From contig CP079699.1 in NCBI GenBank assembly GCA_021383565.1, positions 1,736,001 to 1,800,000 on the forward strand: a stretch of 64,000 bases of DNA, written 5' to 3'. How positions within the stretch are numbered: position 1 is the first letter of the stretch; every line of letters begins with the position of its first letter. The stretch comes from Levilactobacillus brevis. GTDB lineage: Bacteria; Bacillota; Bacilli; Lactobacillales; Lactobacillaceae. The notes below the pieces were generated by a model. The model did no database searches. It saw only the letters and a program-made list of their open reading frames with translations, and was not told the origin of the DNA. This document shows positions 53,744 through 62,055 of the stretch, one piece after another. Made by a program: the position numbers and the translations under genes.

Positions 53744-54301
53744 TTAAAAAAGTTTTTCCGGCGGCGTCAAAGTCCGCAGTAGACGGCGGGTGAGCGACCG
53801 GCGCCAGCGAAAGACGGTGGTCCGATTCACGTTGTACTTCGTCGCAATCTCCGCCGGGGTCAGTTGATCGACCACGGTGCCAACCAGAAACCGCCACTCG
53901 CCGGTGTTACCAGCCCCACCAATCAGTTGGATCAGATACGTCCGGTAATCATTGAGGCCAATCGCGGTGAGCACGTCCTCATCGCTCGGCAGTTCGGCAA
54001 TGACCGGTTCGTGGTCGCCCGGTTCCAGGGGCAGTGCCTGTCGGCGGCGGTTGCGGAGCTGATTGCCCAGTTCCCAGATCAGTGCACGTTGGGCGTAGGC
54101 CAAGAATTGGTGTGGTTTTTCCTCCGGATCGTCGGGAAAGTTGGCGTAGATTTGCGGAAAGTACGCCCGCCCCTCCTGCAGATAGTCGTCGTACTCGTCC
54201 TGGTCGGCGCGTAGGCGCAGGTGTTTCAAGGCGGCATAAATAATCGTTTCGTGATCGCCAGCAAATAAGAAGCGGTATGCGGCGGCAGTATCGGTGGTCA
54301 T
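53744..54301 (-). CDS. Sigma-70 family RNA polymerase sigma factor (SigH/ComX-like)
   Basis: A 185-residue sigma factor. Region 2 spans about 30-88 (DEYDDYLQEGRAYFPQIYAN, then HQFLAYAQRALIWELGNQLR). Region 4 HTH is about 145-180 (LTPAEIATKYNVNRTTVFRW). A low-conservation linker joins them. It probably redirects polymerase to a small regulon, possibly the downstream DUF1659-DUF2922 pair (108-base gap) and the divergent secreted protein. Competence control (ComX role) is possible but unproven. No anti-sigma gene is visible. Confidence 0.82.
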   Translation of the reverse strand: MTTDTAAAYRFLFAGDHETIIYAALKHLRLRADQDEYDDYLQEGRAYFPQIYANFPDDPEEKPHQFLAYAQRALIWELGNQLRNRRRQALPLEPGDHEPVIAELPSDEDVLTAIGLNDYRTYLIQLIGGAGNTGEWRFLVGTVVDQLTPAEIATKYNVNRTTVFRWRRSLTRRLLRTLTPPEKLF

Positions 54302-54678
54302 CTCTGAATCATCCCTTCAAGTGTGGTGATCCATAGCGCTATGGTCAGCCCCCACCTTACCGGAGTTCTACTGGGCCCGCGAATGGCGTTTTTTCGTAAA
54401 AACCAGGGAAAATTCCCCAAAAATGTCCTTGCTTTCGGCATCGAAAGTTTCCCAATCCCGGCAACTTGCGATCCACCCCGTTGCCGGAAATTTCCGGATA
54501 TGGCCGTTTTTTTCACTTTTTTGGCAAAAATAAATTTACCTGCGGCGGCCCGGTTATTTTGTGTTATAAATAGTTATGTAGAGAAAATTTAATGTCGTTG
54601 GACGTTCCGGCGACCCGACACCCGCCTGCCAGGCCCCGCACGGCGCACCAACCCATGATTCCAGGAGGAGTTTTACAG
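54302..54678. promoter_or_regulatory. Divergent region between sigma factor and secreted protein genes
   Basis: An extended -10 TGTTATAAA near 54560 serves the rightward gene. CCGGCAAC (54458-54465) and GTTGCCGG (54480-54487) form a perfect 8-base inverted repeat in the middle. No other gene. Confidence 0.45.
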
Positions 54679-55785
54679 ATGAACAAGACAGCAATTCTGA
54701 CGACCGTCGCCGCGGCGGCCCTATTCTTCGGTGGCAGCACCACCCTGGCGCAGGCCAAGACGTATAACCAAAAGGGCAATGCCCTCGCTAGCTACAACGT
54801 CAAGAAGTACAAGACGGTCAAGAACAAGAACCTTTTCGTTAAGCGCTACACGTTTAAGACCAGCTACAGCAACATTTTCCAGACCAAGCCAACTAGTATT
54901 CACACGACCAAGGGTAAGAAAGCCACGTTCAAGTCCAACGTCTTTCTGCCAGTAACCTACAACCACTCCGCCGACTGGGGCAACCCACAGGCTGAGGTTC
55001 TCTCCAAGGACGGCAACACCCTCTACGAACTGATTACGCAGAGTAGTGGCAGCAACAAGGGCTGGATTGTCAAATACAACCTGGGCCAGTTGCGGCACAA
55101 ATTTGGCATCAGCACTAGCCACATGGACGCCCTACGCCGGGCCAGCTACGACCATTCCGTCGGGAAGATGACCAGCAAGGACAAGCAAATCATGAAATAC
55201 GTCAAGGTTGGGCCAAAATTCAACACGGGCCACGGCCAGTCGCTGGCCATGAATCCCAAGAACGGTCAACTCTGGTTCATCGGTAAGCCGGTCGCCGTCA
55301 AGACCAACGTCCAACGCATCGGTACCAGTAGCCTGAAGCCAATCACCAAGATTAACTTCAAGCTGAAGAGCACCGTCACGATGGGCTCCAACCTGACCTT
55401 TGACAAGCACGGTAACGCCTACTTCTTCACTTATTCCAACGGGGGCTGGGCGCCTAAGGGTGCGGTCAAGATCTACCAAGGTAAGATTGGCAGCAAATCC
55501 GTGAAATTCCATCTGGTCATGCAGGGACTGCGCAACCGTCCGGGTACCAAGCCACAGGCCATGGCCTACAACGCCAAGCGTAACCGCCTGTACTTCGTTT
55601 CCGACAGCAGTATCTCCTCAATCCCCGTTTCCAAATTGGGCAAGCTCAAGGCTAGCCAAGTCGAAGCAGCTAACTTCAGCGGCAAGCGCGAGTTCGAAGG
55701 CATCCAATTCGCCAAGAACGGTGCCAGCTACCTCTTGGTCAACAAGGGCGCCGAGTTGATGCAGGCCACGAATAACAAGTTCTAG
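54679..55785 (+). CDS. Secreted helveticin J-like protein
   Basis: A 368-residue protein with a signal peptide (1-26, ILTTVAAAALFFGGSTTLAQ then AKA-like site). The mature part resembles helveticin J (class III bacteriocin) by eye: PQAEVLSKDGNTLYELITQ and the IVKYNLGQL strand, LTFDKHGNAYFFTY, and the C-terminal GKREFEGIQFAKNGASYLLV match its repeated beta-propeller-like blocks. The added signal peptide differs from classical helveticin. GGAGGAG lies 8 bases before ATG 54679. It is highly basic (pI clearly high from many Lys). Bactericidal activity or wall binding is inferred only. Confidence 0.7.
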   Translation: MNKTAILTTVAAAALFFGGSTTLAQAKTYNQKGNALASYNVKKYKTVKNKNLFVKRYTFKTSYSNIFQTKPTSIHTTKGKKATFKSNVFLPVTYNHSADWGNPQAEVLSKDGNTLYELITQSSGSNKGWIVKYNLGQLRHKFGISTSHMDALRRASYDHSVGKMTSKDKQIMKYVKVGPKFNTGHGQSLAMNPKNGQLWFIGKPVAVKTNVQRIGTSSLKPITKINFKLKSTVTMGSNLTFDKHGNAYFFTYSNGGWAPKGAVKIYQGKIGSKSVKFHLVMQGLRNRPGTKPQAMAYNAKRNRLYFVSDSSISSIPVSKLGKLKASQVEAANFSGKREFEGIQFAKNGASYLLVNKGAELMQATNNKF

Positions 55786-56160
55786 TACCATTTGCCGCCT
55801 GCGAATGTCAGGGCTCCGCCTGCTGGGGGGACTATGGTGAAACCAGTCGCCTTACCGTTCGCCAAATCTGGGCTCACTCACGGCTAAGCCAGTGTACAGC
55901 CACAACAGCGTTTCCAGCCGACTACGACAGTGACGCCACAACTGGTCGTTATTTCTTATGAACATAGCCGGAGGAGGCCAGAGATGGCGCCAGCCGTGAG
56001 CGTGAAGTTAGCTGACGTCTCTTGTCAGGTTGCTTCACTGGACGCGTTTGAAGACGTGGGTTACGGCTTCAAACCGAGGTGCGAGACCGCTCTGTGGCTC
56101 GCACCGGTCCCCACCGCAGGCAGAATCTCTGGCAGCCGTAGGCGATCTCCACTCAAAAAA
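55786..56160 (+). repeat. Structured intergenic repeat, copy R4
   Basis: From 55845 to about 56154: CGCCTTACCGTTCGCCAAAT, CTCACTCACGGCT, GGAGGAGGCCAGAGATGG, AGCCGTGAGCG, GTTAGCTGACGT, GGCTTCAAACCGAG, CGGTCCCCAC and AATCTCTGGCAGCCG, in the same order as R1 read on the other strand, but without its hairpin block. No gene is present. Confidence 0.7.
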
Positions 56161-56216
56161 TAAAAACCAGTTACCCACCCACCGTTTCAACGGGGAAGGT
56201 AACTGGTTTTGTATTT
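56160..56216 (+). terminator. Terminator after copy R4
   Basis: AAAACCAGTTACC pairs with GGTAACTGGTTTT, then GTATTTT. It would end transcripts from the secreted-protein gene through R4. Confidence 0.75.
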
Positions 56217-56397
56217 TATAGCATTAATCCCGTCCGAAAGCAAGGTTTTCGGACGAACCAGGCCGATGATTCCGTAAAATTTAACCGCTTTCTCAGCCCA
56301 ATTACTGCTCAAACGCCGTGCACAATGTTATACTGGCCCCGAGACGGATTGACATTTTAGCCGAATCCGCCTGGAATAACTACCATAACTCAATCTC

Positions 56398-56445
56398 CAA
56401 CAAAGGGAACACCAACGCTTGTCTGACGTTGACGTTCCCTTTGCT
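56398..56445 (-). terminator. Hairpin after the 41-residue membrane peptide gene
   Basis: CAAAGGGAAC and GTTCCCTTTG form a perfect 10-base stem with further inner pairs. The T-run is weak. Confidence 0.5.
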
Positions 56446-56458
56446 AGCTGTTACAGGG

Positions 56459-56584
56459 CTATAATAAAGCGAAAATAACCGCAATCATCATTAAGACGGC
56501 TAGGCCGATACCAGCCTCGTACTTGCCTCGGCGCGGTGTGCGCTCGACACTCAAGGTGAGGTGGGGTCCGTCGACTAACTTCAT
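56459..56584 (-). CDS. Small membrane protein, 41 aa
   Basis: MKLVDGPHLTLSVERTPRRG is followed by KYEAGIG and a C-terminal hydrophobic helix (LAVLMMIAVIFALL). AAAGGAG at 7 bases gives strong support to the ATG at 56584. It starts 26 bases after the 56611 gene's stop and is probably its operon partner. No family recognised; a single-pass small membrane protein. Confidence 0.6.
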   Translation of the reverse strand: MKLVDGPHLTLSVERTPRRGKYEAGIGLAVLMMIAVIFALL

Positions 56585-56610
56585 GATGGTCTCCTTTCAC
56601 GTAACCCGCG

Positions 56611-56994
56611 TTACTGCGTTCTACCCAAATAGTGAAAGTCTGGATCACGACCCACGCGGTAACAGGCGAAGGCCCGCGTCAGTTCATTGTGAAACGTCAC
56701 CAGGATGGCAGGCGTGGCCCAAGTCGAGGCCGCCCAGAAGACGGTATCGTCCGGCTCACGGGGATCGTTGGGATAGCGGTAGTAACCGCGGTCTTCATCC
56801 CAAATGGTCCCCTGCGTATTCAACCAATCCTCGGCCAACCCCGCCTGCACCACCGCCATGACATCGTGGTTATCCCGAATCAATGCGGCTAGCTTGTCCC
56901 AATCCAACTGCCAATCGTTTCTCTTCGGCAATTGGCTGCGTGTGCCCAGTGGCGTATGCCGCAGGGCAATCGGGGTTAAATCAATAAAATCCAT
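56611..56994 (-). CDS. Hypothetical protein, 127 aa
   Basis: Not recognised. AAGGAGGT lies 8 bases before ATG 56994. Soluble and rich in Trp (eight) and Asp, with DWQLDWDKLAALIRDNHDVM and TVFWAASTWATPAILVTFHN as notable stretches. It reads like a small ligand-binding or regulatory domain. A near-perfect cre-like sequence TGAAAGCGCTTAGA lies at 57127-57140 upstream. Confidence 0.65.
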   Translation of the reverse strand: MDFIDLTPIALRHTPLGTRSQLPKRNDWQLDWDKLAALIRDNHDVMAVVQAGLAEDWLNTQGTIWDEDRGYYRYPNDPREPDDTVFWAASTWATPAILVTFHNELTRAFACYRVGRDPDFHYLGRTQ

Positions 56995-57065
56995 GGTGGT
57001 TGACCTCCTTGTTCTTCGGGTCAATCATACCGCATTTTTAAGGTCCCAGCCTACTCACACGTTGG

Positions 57066-57112
57066 GGTACAAATGGTCCTCAGATTAACCAGCATCTGGG
57101 GGCCATTTTTCA
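57066..57112 (+). terminator. Orphan hairpin with T-run
   Basis: AAATGGTCCTCAGAT pairs with ATCTGGGGGCCATTT through wobbles, then TTTT on the plus strand. No plus-strand gene ends here, so it may mark an antisense or unseen transcript. Confidence 0.35.
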
Positions 57113-57204
57113 CTGCCTATCATACCTGAAAGCGCTTAGAATTGCGACCCTTATGCCCGCAATCCATTAAGCTGATTAACCAACAGCCTATCTCAACCAT
57201 TAGT

Positions 57205-57237
57205 CAAAAGCGGCGGGTCTCGCTGTCCCCGCCGCTA
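57205..57237 (-). terminator. Terminator of the polymerase/YolD cassette
   Basis: AGCGGCGGG and CCCGCCGCT form a perfect stem followed by TTTT on the minus strand. Confidence 0.75.
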
Positions 57238-57240
57238 GGT

Positions 57241-57642
57241 CTATTCATTATTTTTTTCGGCCGCTACGCCCGTCAGACACCGAATCTCCGTCAATTGGAG
57301 TTGACGATACTGGTCGTTCGCCAAGCGCACCACAATCTGGTCATCCGCGACCCCGGCAATGACGCCGTCGAGGGTCGCGATGCTCTGGTCATCATCCACG
57401 CTATTTAACTGCAAGTGCACGGGCCGCCCCGCACGCCAGGCCGCCGCTAATTGCCGACTCAACACCGGCAAGGCTTCCTGAGCATGGGCACGCTCAACCC
57501 GTTCTGCGGCGTGCATTTTCGCCAGGGCGCTGGTGTGATCGGACAGGTAAAACCCGCCCCACTTCAACATGCCACGGTCGCGATAATCACGGCGCAAGAA
57601 CTCGGCAGCTAACCGATCATCGGGTGTCTGATGGAGAATCAT
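57241..57642 (-). CDS. YolD-like family protein
   Basis: A 133-residue protein with the YolD-like signature RDRGMLKWGGFYLSDHTSAL at about 22-41 and a C-terminal SH3/Sm-like region (PVHLQLNSVDDDQSIATLDG, then YRQLQLTEIRCL). YolD-like proteins accompany Y-family polymerases in Firmicutes SOS cassettes. AAGGAAGTG precedes the ATG; 14-base gap to the gene before it. Confidence 0.85.
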   Translation of the reverse strand: MILHQTPDDRLAAEFLRRDYRDRGMLKWGGFYLSDHTSALAKMHAAERVERAHAQEALPVLSRQLAAAWRAGRPVHLQLNSVDDDQSIATLDGVIAGVADDQIVVRLANDQYRQLQLTEIRCLTGVAAEKNNE

Positions 57643-57656
57643 GGGTCGTCACTTCC

Positions 57657-57965
57657 TTAACGAATCCAACGCTGGCTCACCGGCCATCGGACCCGCCCGA
57701 AATTCACGAAACGCAGGGACAACTGCGTCTGTTGCTGGAGCTCTCGAATCACCTGTTCCAAGACCGCCAAGTCGGTTGTCCGTAACGTATGCAGGGGGAT
57801 CGAGCGTTCCCGATGATGCTGCCGTTGAATGTCCATAAAAAAATTAAAGGTCTGGCCGTACTGGTCGTTAACGACATCAATCCGGTACTGGCAGTGCCAC
57901 TGCGTCGTGAACAGCTTGGCTAGCCGGGCATCAATCAAATCCGCTTCTTTTTTGGGCTCAATCAA
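57657..57965 (-). CDS. Small accessory protein of the SOS polymerase cassette, 102 aa
   Basis: Not recognised. The TTG at 57965 is preferred because GGGGGG lies 7 bases upstream; ATG 57980 is an alternative. It overlaps the polymerase stop by 8 bases, so translation is coupled. Notable features are FTTQWHCQYRIDVVNDQYGQ and LHTLRTTDLAVLEQVIREL. A position between umuC-like and yolD genes suggests a role as polymerase cofactor or regulator. Confidence 0.6.
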   Translation of the reverse strand: MIEPKKEADLIDARLAKLFTTQWHCQYRIDVVNDQYGQTFNFFMDIQRQHHRERSIPLHTLRTTDLAVLEQVIRELQQQTQLSLRFVNFGRVRWPVSQRWIR

Positions 57966-59256
57966 AACTATTCCCCCCATTATGGCCACCGACCAGCGCT
58001 GCCCGCCGCAACATGGTACCGCCGGGCATGAGACTGCTGGCCGGAATCACCGCGGTCTTGCCGAACTTATCCCGGAGCTCGTCAATCACTCGGTCGAACC
58101 GTTCATCCTTAATCTGACGGTGGGGGTCCTGAAACATATCGAGTTGTAGGCCCCGACTCGCGTTTAGCCGCGACAGACCCACACTGATATTGCGAACGGC
58201 CTGCCCTGCCCAATGCTGGCGAAACAGCCGTAGGAGGGTGGCCACAATGGTCTGCGCGTTGTCGGTCGGTTCAATCCGACAGCTATGGTGAAAGCCACTC
58301 CGGCCGTCGTCCGCCTCATCCGCGCGGGCAAAGCCAATACCCAGACTGACGCACCCCGCCTGTTGATGGTGATGGCGCATCCTTGAAGTGGTCTGCTGAC
58401 CAATCTCACGAATCACCAGCTCAATCTCCTGTTGGATTCGGTAATCACGGGGCAGTACCTGCGAATTACTCCAGCTCTTCTCCTTGGCCGGTCGCAGCTG
58501 ATGGAGTTGACTACGGTCGATGCCCCACGCCAGCGCAAAGAGTTGAGCGCCAATTGCGCCCATCTCCGCACGCAATTCGTACGGATTCACCATCGCCAAG
58601 TCACGCATGCTGTGAATGCCCAGCCGCTGCAAATGAGCCGCCGTGCGATGACCAATGCTCCAGATACTATCCAGCTTGGTGATCGGCCAGATTTTTTGCG
58701 GAAAGGTCTCATAGGTTAGCCGGCCAATCAATTCATGGTCGTGTTTGGCCTGCAGATCCAGCGCCAACTTGGCCTGAACGGGATTCTCACCAATTCCCAC
58801 GGTCGTGTACAACCCCATCTCACGGCGAATCCGCAACTGAATTCGGCGGGCGACTTGCTCGGGCGTCTGGCCGAAGAGGCGCCAGGACTTGGTCATATCC
58901 AGGATGGATTCATCGATCGAGTACGGAAACAGGTCGTTATCGGCCACGTACTCCCGGAAAATTTTATTGATCTTCAGATTCTCCTGAATATATAAGTTCA
59001 TGCGCGGTGGTACGACCAAGATACGGGGGTCATCGGGCACTTCGTACTGGCGCGACACGTTACTGATGCCGAAGAGCTTCTTCGCCATGGGGGATGCGGC
59101 TAAGACTAGGCCACTGCCCGTGTTGTTCGCCTCCGACATCACCACAATCACCGAGCGCAACGGGTTGAGCCCCCTGGCCGCACTCTCCACGCTGGCGTAG
59201 AAGGACTTATTATCAATCATAAAAAACAAGCCATGCGGTTCATTGTGATAATCCAT
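57958..59256 (-). CDS. Y-family DNA polymerase (UmuC/UvrX-type lesion bypass)
   Basis: A 432-residue translesion polymerase. Palm residues: MIDNKSFYASVESAARGLNP (first Asp) and YSIDESILDMT (SIDE). A helix-hairpin-helix is at SIWSIGHRTAAHLQRLGIHS. The little-finger domain follows, and QLDMF (371-375) is a clamp-binding motif. The absence of a RecA-like UmuD gene is normal for Gram-positive UvrX types. GAGGGGGAAC precedes ATG 59256. A perfect LexA box in the promoter makes it an SOS gene. Confidence 0.92.
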   Translation of the reverse strand: MDYHNEPHGLFFMIDNKSFYASVESAARGLNPLRSVIVVMSEANNTGSGLVLAASPMAKKLFGISNVSRQYEVPDDPRILVVPPRMNLYIQENLKINKIFREYVADNDLFPYSIDESILDMTKSWRLFGQTPEQVARRIQLRIRREMGLYTTVGIGENPVQAKLALDLQAKHDHELIGRLTYETFPQKIWPITKLDSIWSIGHRTAAHLQRLGIHSMRDLAMVNPYELRAEMGAIGAQLFALAWGIDRSQLHQLRPAKEKSWSNSQVLPRDYRIQQEIELVIREIGQQTTSRMRHHHQQAGCVSLGIGFARADEADDGRSGFHHSCRIEPTDNAQTIVATLLRLFRQHWAGQAVRNISVGLSRLNASRGLQLDMFQDPHRQIKDERFDRVIDELRDKFGKTAVIPASSLMPGGTMLRRAALVGGHNGGNSFD

Positions 59257-59283
59257 GTCCGTTCCCCCTCACTTGTTGTTTTT

Positions 59284-59312
59284 ATTATACGAACATCTGT
59301 TCGGAAACGCAA
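59284..59312 (-). promoter_or_regulatory. SOS promoter with perfect LexA (DinR) box
   Basis: TTGCGT, 17 bases, TATAAT on the minus strand. CGAACATCTGTTCG (59290-59303) in the spacer matches CGAACN4GTTCG exactly, so LexA would block the promoter. Confidence 0.9.
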
Positions 59313-59526
59313 GCTTAATTTTAAAAATTGTGTCGCGAAAAAGATCACGCTTCATCCGGGCTTTAGCCGGTATACAACGTAGACCATTTAAGCGCAAAAT
59401 TAAGTCATTCAGTAAACTAGTTCACCGAACAAAGTGGCGATTCACTTAGGTTCTCGCTTCCTGACGTGCCCGTTTTATAAAAAATTAAATTTCAGCATTT
59501 AGGTAGCTTTTCTTGATTATCCGTGA
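59313..59526. other. Gap upstream of the SOS promoter, no gene
   Basis: About 210 AT-rich bases. Only the extended -10 of the candidate RNA at 59527 is noted. Confidence 0.4.
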
Positions 59527-59538
59527 TACTATGTACTT

Positions 59539-59631
59539 GTGAAGTTAGCCCTAGTCAACTAGCTTCCTCAACTTTAAATGCAGGATCAAGTTTACCGTCA
59601 CTTAAACGCGGTAAAACTGGTCCTGTTTTTT
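59539..59631 (+). ncRNA. Candidate 93-base small RNA
   Basis: An extended -10 TGATACTAT (59524-59532) is followed by hairpin GAAGTTAG (59541-59548)/CTAGCTTC (59559-59566), a single-stranded stretch containing UUCCUC, and terminator CAGGATCAAGTTTACCG/CGGTAAAACTGGTCCTG with TTTTTT (59581-59631). No ORF. The layout is that of a trans-acting small RNA. The -35 element is weak. Confidence 0.5.
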
Positions 59632-59716
59632 GTATAATTGATATTTTTCAAGACTGTTACAGTGTTAATTAATTGTTACAAACCGATAGTCAATCATTTT
59701 ATCAACCGATAGACTA

Positions 59717-59766
59717 AAAAGGAGCAGTCACTGACCGGATGCTCTCCGGTTCAATTGACCACTCCT
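59717..59766 (-). terminator. Terminator of the thi operon
   Basis: AAAGGAGTGGTCA pairs with TGACTGCTCCTTT, enclosing ACCGGA/TCCGGT, then TTTTT. Confidence 0.8.
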
Positions 59767-59784
59767 TTAGCTTATTTTATCTAA

Positions 59785-60435
59785 TTAGGCGAAGGCTGTC
59801 CGCATGGCCAACGTATCGGCCTGCGGGTCCTGACTCCGCGTCAACAGGGTGATGACAGCCACCCCGGCCGCGCCCGTCGCCGCAATGGCCGGCAACGACG
59901 CCACCGTCACGCCCCCAATCGCCACGATGGGAACGTTGGCTTGGGCGACTAACGCCTGCAGACCCGCCACGCCCATCACCGGATCGGCGTCGTCCTTGGA
60001 CGTCGTCGGGTAGATTGGCCCGCTACCAATGTAGGAAATGCCCGCGATCTGGTTGGCCTGGGCGACCTGTTCCGGCGTATTACAGGACAAGCCCACGAAC
60101 ATCTGCCGGCCGTCCACCGTTTGGAGTACCTTGGTAATCCGCTCGTCGCTTTGTCCCACGTGAATGCCATCCGCGTGTAGCGCCAGCGCCAAGTCAACGT
60201 CATCGTCTACGATGAAGGGCACACTCGCCGCGCGGCACTGTTCCCGCAAGTCGCGGCCTAGCGCTAGCCGCTGGTCGGGTGTCAGGGTACTAGCCCCTTT
60301 ATCCCTGAATTGAAACGCGGTGATGCCGGCCTTTAGCATGGTCGCCAACACCTCACGCAAATCTTGACCGGGAACGTCTTGGCTCCCCGCCACAAAGTAG
60401 GCCCGTAAGAGTCCGGGCTCAAAAGTTACTGACAT
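59785..60435 (-). CDS. thiE: Thiamine-phosphate synthase
   Basis: A 216-residue TIM-barrel enzyme joining HMP-PP and thiazole phosphate to thiamine phosphate. FQFRDKGASTLTPDQRLALG, FIVDDDVDLALALHADGIHV and GQSDERI, plus the phosphate-binding GSGPIYPTTSKDDADPVMG and IVAIGGV, are conserved. The ATG overlaps the thiD stop (TAATG), so translation is coupled. Confidence 0.96.
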   Translation of the reverse strand: MSVTFEPGLLRAYFVAGSQDVPGQDLREVLATMLKAGITAFQFRDKGASTLTPDQRLALGRDLREQCRAASVPFIVDDDVDLALALHADGIHVGQSDERITKVLQTVDGRQMFVGLSCNTPEQVAQANQIAGISYIGSGPIYPTTSKDDADPVMGVAGLQALVAQANVPIVAIGGVTVASLPAIAATGAAGVAVITLLTRSQDPQADTLAMRTAFA

Positions 60436-61250
60436 TATTCAGCGCCTCCTTGGCCAAACGCCCAATGATTCAAGGGTCCGTGGCCGTTTCCAACTGCAAT
60501 GGGATTGGCAATGGCCGCCGTCACGTAGTCCTTGCCAATGCGAATGGCCGACTCGAAGTCTTGGCCCTTCGCCAATTCCGCCGTGATGCACGACGACAGC
60601 GTGTCCCCGGTGCCGTGCGTCCGCACCGTATCCACACGCGGTGCCGTCAACCAAAATGATCGGCCGTCGGCGAGCAACACGAAGTCGCGGGCTTCCTTCG
60701 GCGTGGTCTCGTGACCGCCTTTGATAATGACGTTCTTAGCGCCCAGGTCCTGCAAGACCACTGCGGCCGCCTCCATCGCCTGCTCGTCTTCAATTTTCAC
60801 GCCGGTCAAGCGCTCAGCCTCCGGTAAATTCGGCGTCAACACGTCGGCCAACGGTACCAGTTCGTCACGCACCGTGGCTACGGCATCATCGGCCAGCAGT
60901 GCCGCGCCGCCCTTGGCAATCATCACCGGATCGACCGTCAAGGGGCCAAAGTCATAGCGCTTTAAATTCTCAACGACCCCGTGGACGTGCTCGGCATCCG
61001 CCAACATCCCCGTCTTGCAGGCCCGAATCTTCAGGTCGGCCGCCAGTGAGGCGAACTGTTCATCAACTAATTTCTGTGGTAAGGCCATGAAGTCCTGAAC
61101 CCCCAGCGTATTCTGCGCCGTCACCGCGACCACCACGGCCGTTCCAAAGACGTTACGCTCCTGCATCGTCTTCAGGTCGGCCATGACGCCGGCGCCACCT
61201 CCGCTATCGGTTCCCGCTATCGTTAACGTCTGTGGAAATTCATTTGCCAT
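60435..61250 (-). CDS. thiD: Hydroxymethylpyrimidine/phosphomethylpyrimidine kinase
   Basis: A 271-residue ribokinase-fold kinase phosphorylating HMP twice. TIAGTDSGGGAGVMADLKTM near the start, LTPNLPEAERLTGV and THGTGDTLSSCITAELAKG (catalytic D) are present. ATG 61250 (MANEFPQTL) is selected as the family start, with GAAGGGA about 10 bases away. It is 16 bases after the thiM stop. Confidence 0.95.
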   Translation of the reverse strand: MANEFPQTLTIAGTDSGGGAGVMADLKTMQERNVFGTAVVVAVTAQNTLGVQDFMALPQKLVDEQFASLAADLKIRACKTGMLADAEHVHGVVENLKRYDFGPLTVDPVMIAKGGAALLADDAVATVRDELVPLADVLTPNLPEAERLTGVKIEDEQAMEAAAVVLQDLGAKNVIIKGGHETTPKEARDFVLLADGRSFWLTAPRVDTVRTHGTGDTLSSCITAELAKGQDFESAIRIGKDYVTAAIANPIAVGNGHGPLNHWAFGQGGAE

Positions 61251-61266
61251 CCTACATACATCCCTT

Positions 61267-62055
61267 CTACTGATAAGCCGCGATTGCCTCAATCTGGGCA
61301 GTCGTGGTTACTTGTAACCCGTCCAATAATTGGACGATGAAACTACCGGCCCCGAGGTTCGGGGTGGCCTGCGCGACCCGTTGACCGATCGCCGCGAAGA
61401 CCAGGCAGGCCGTCTGGGCGGCTTCGAAATAGTCGTCATCCACGGCACAAAAGGCGGCCACGATACTCGACAACATGTCGCCGGACCCCACGTGAATCTG
61501 GAAGAGCGGCGTGCCGTTTAGAACCTTCACGACCCGCGTGCCATCGGTAATGATGTCGGTCGGCCCGGATAAAATGACGACACACTTTAATTTCTGCGCG
61601 CAGGCCTGTGCAATCGCCACGAGATCGCCGGACCCCTCACCGGCATCGATTCCCTTGGCCTGCCAGTCCACGTCGGCCAATGCCGCAATCTCACCGGCAT
61701 TTCCCCGGATCACATCGGGTTGGAAATGCGTCAACAGGTTCACCGCCACGTGCTTGCGGTACGTTACCGCCCCCACGGCCACGGGATCAATCACCAATGG
61801 CTTGTGGTGCTGGTTAGCCAGCTCGCCAACCTTCCGAATCTGCTCGACCTGCGGCTGGGTGAACGCGCCCAAGTTCAGGCAAACGGCGCTGGCGAGGCCA
61901 ACCATTTCATCGGCTTCGGTGACCTCTTCGGACATAATCGGTGAGGCGCCTAGCGCGTTCAGGCCGTTGGCAACGTCTTGGACCGTAACGAAGTTGGAGA
62001 TGTTGAAGACGATTGGGTTCTGCTGGCGTAAGGTGTCTAACAAGTCTAATTTCAT
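61267..62055 (-). CDS. thiM: Hydroxyethylthiazole kinase
   Basis: A 262-residue thiazole salvage kinase. VFNISNFVTVQDVANGLNAL (family NxVT region shows an N-F-V-T variant), ASPIMSEEVTEADEMV, and the catalytic VGSGDMLSSIVAAFCA motif (where most have G-C/T-G-D-M) are visible. AAGGGGG precedes ATG 62055. First gene of a salvage-only thiamin operon: no thiC or thiG is nearby. Confidence 0.94.
   Translation of the reverse strand: MKLDLLDTLRQQNPIVFNISNFVTVQDVANGLNALGASPIMSEEVTEADEMVGLASAVCLNLGAFTQPQVEQIRKVGELANQHHKPLVIDPVAVGAVTYRKHVAVNLLTHFQPDVIRGNAGEIAALADVDWQAKGIDAGEGSGDLVAIAQACAQKLKCVVILSGPTDIITDGTRVVKVLNGTPLFQIHVGSGDMLSSIVAAFCAVDDDYFEAAQTACLVFAAIGQRVAQATPNLGAGSFIVQLLDGLQVTTTAQIEAIAAYQ

Noticed and set aside
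54592-54678. 29-codon upstream extension of the secreted protein
   Set aside because: It would bury the signal peptide; GGAGGAG supports the ATG at 54679.
56451-56648. 65-codon minus-strand ORF over the small membrane protein
   Set aside because: Wrong frame; the 41-codon frame at 56459-56584 has the ribosome binding site and a membrane helix.
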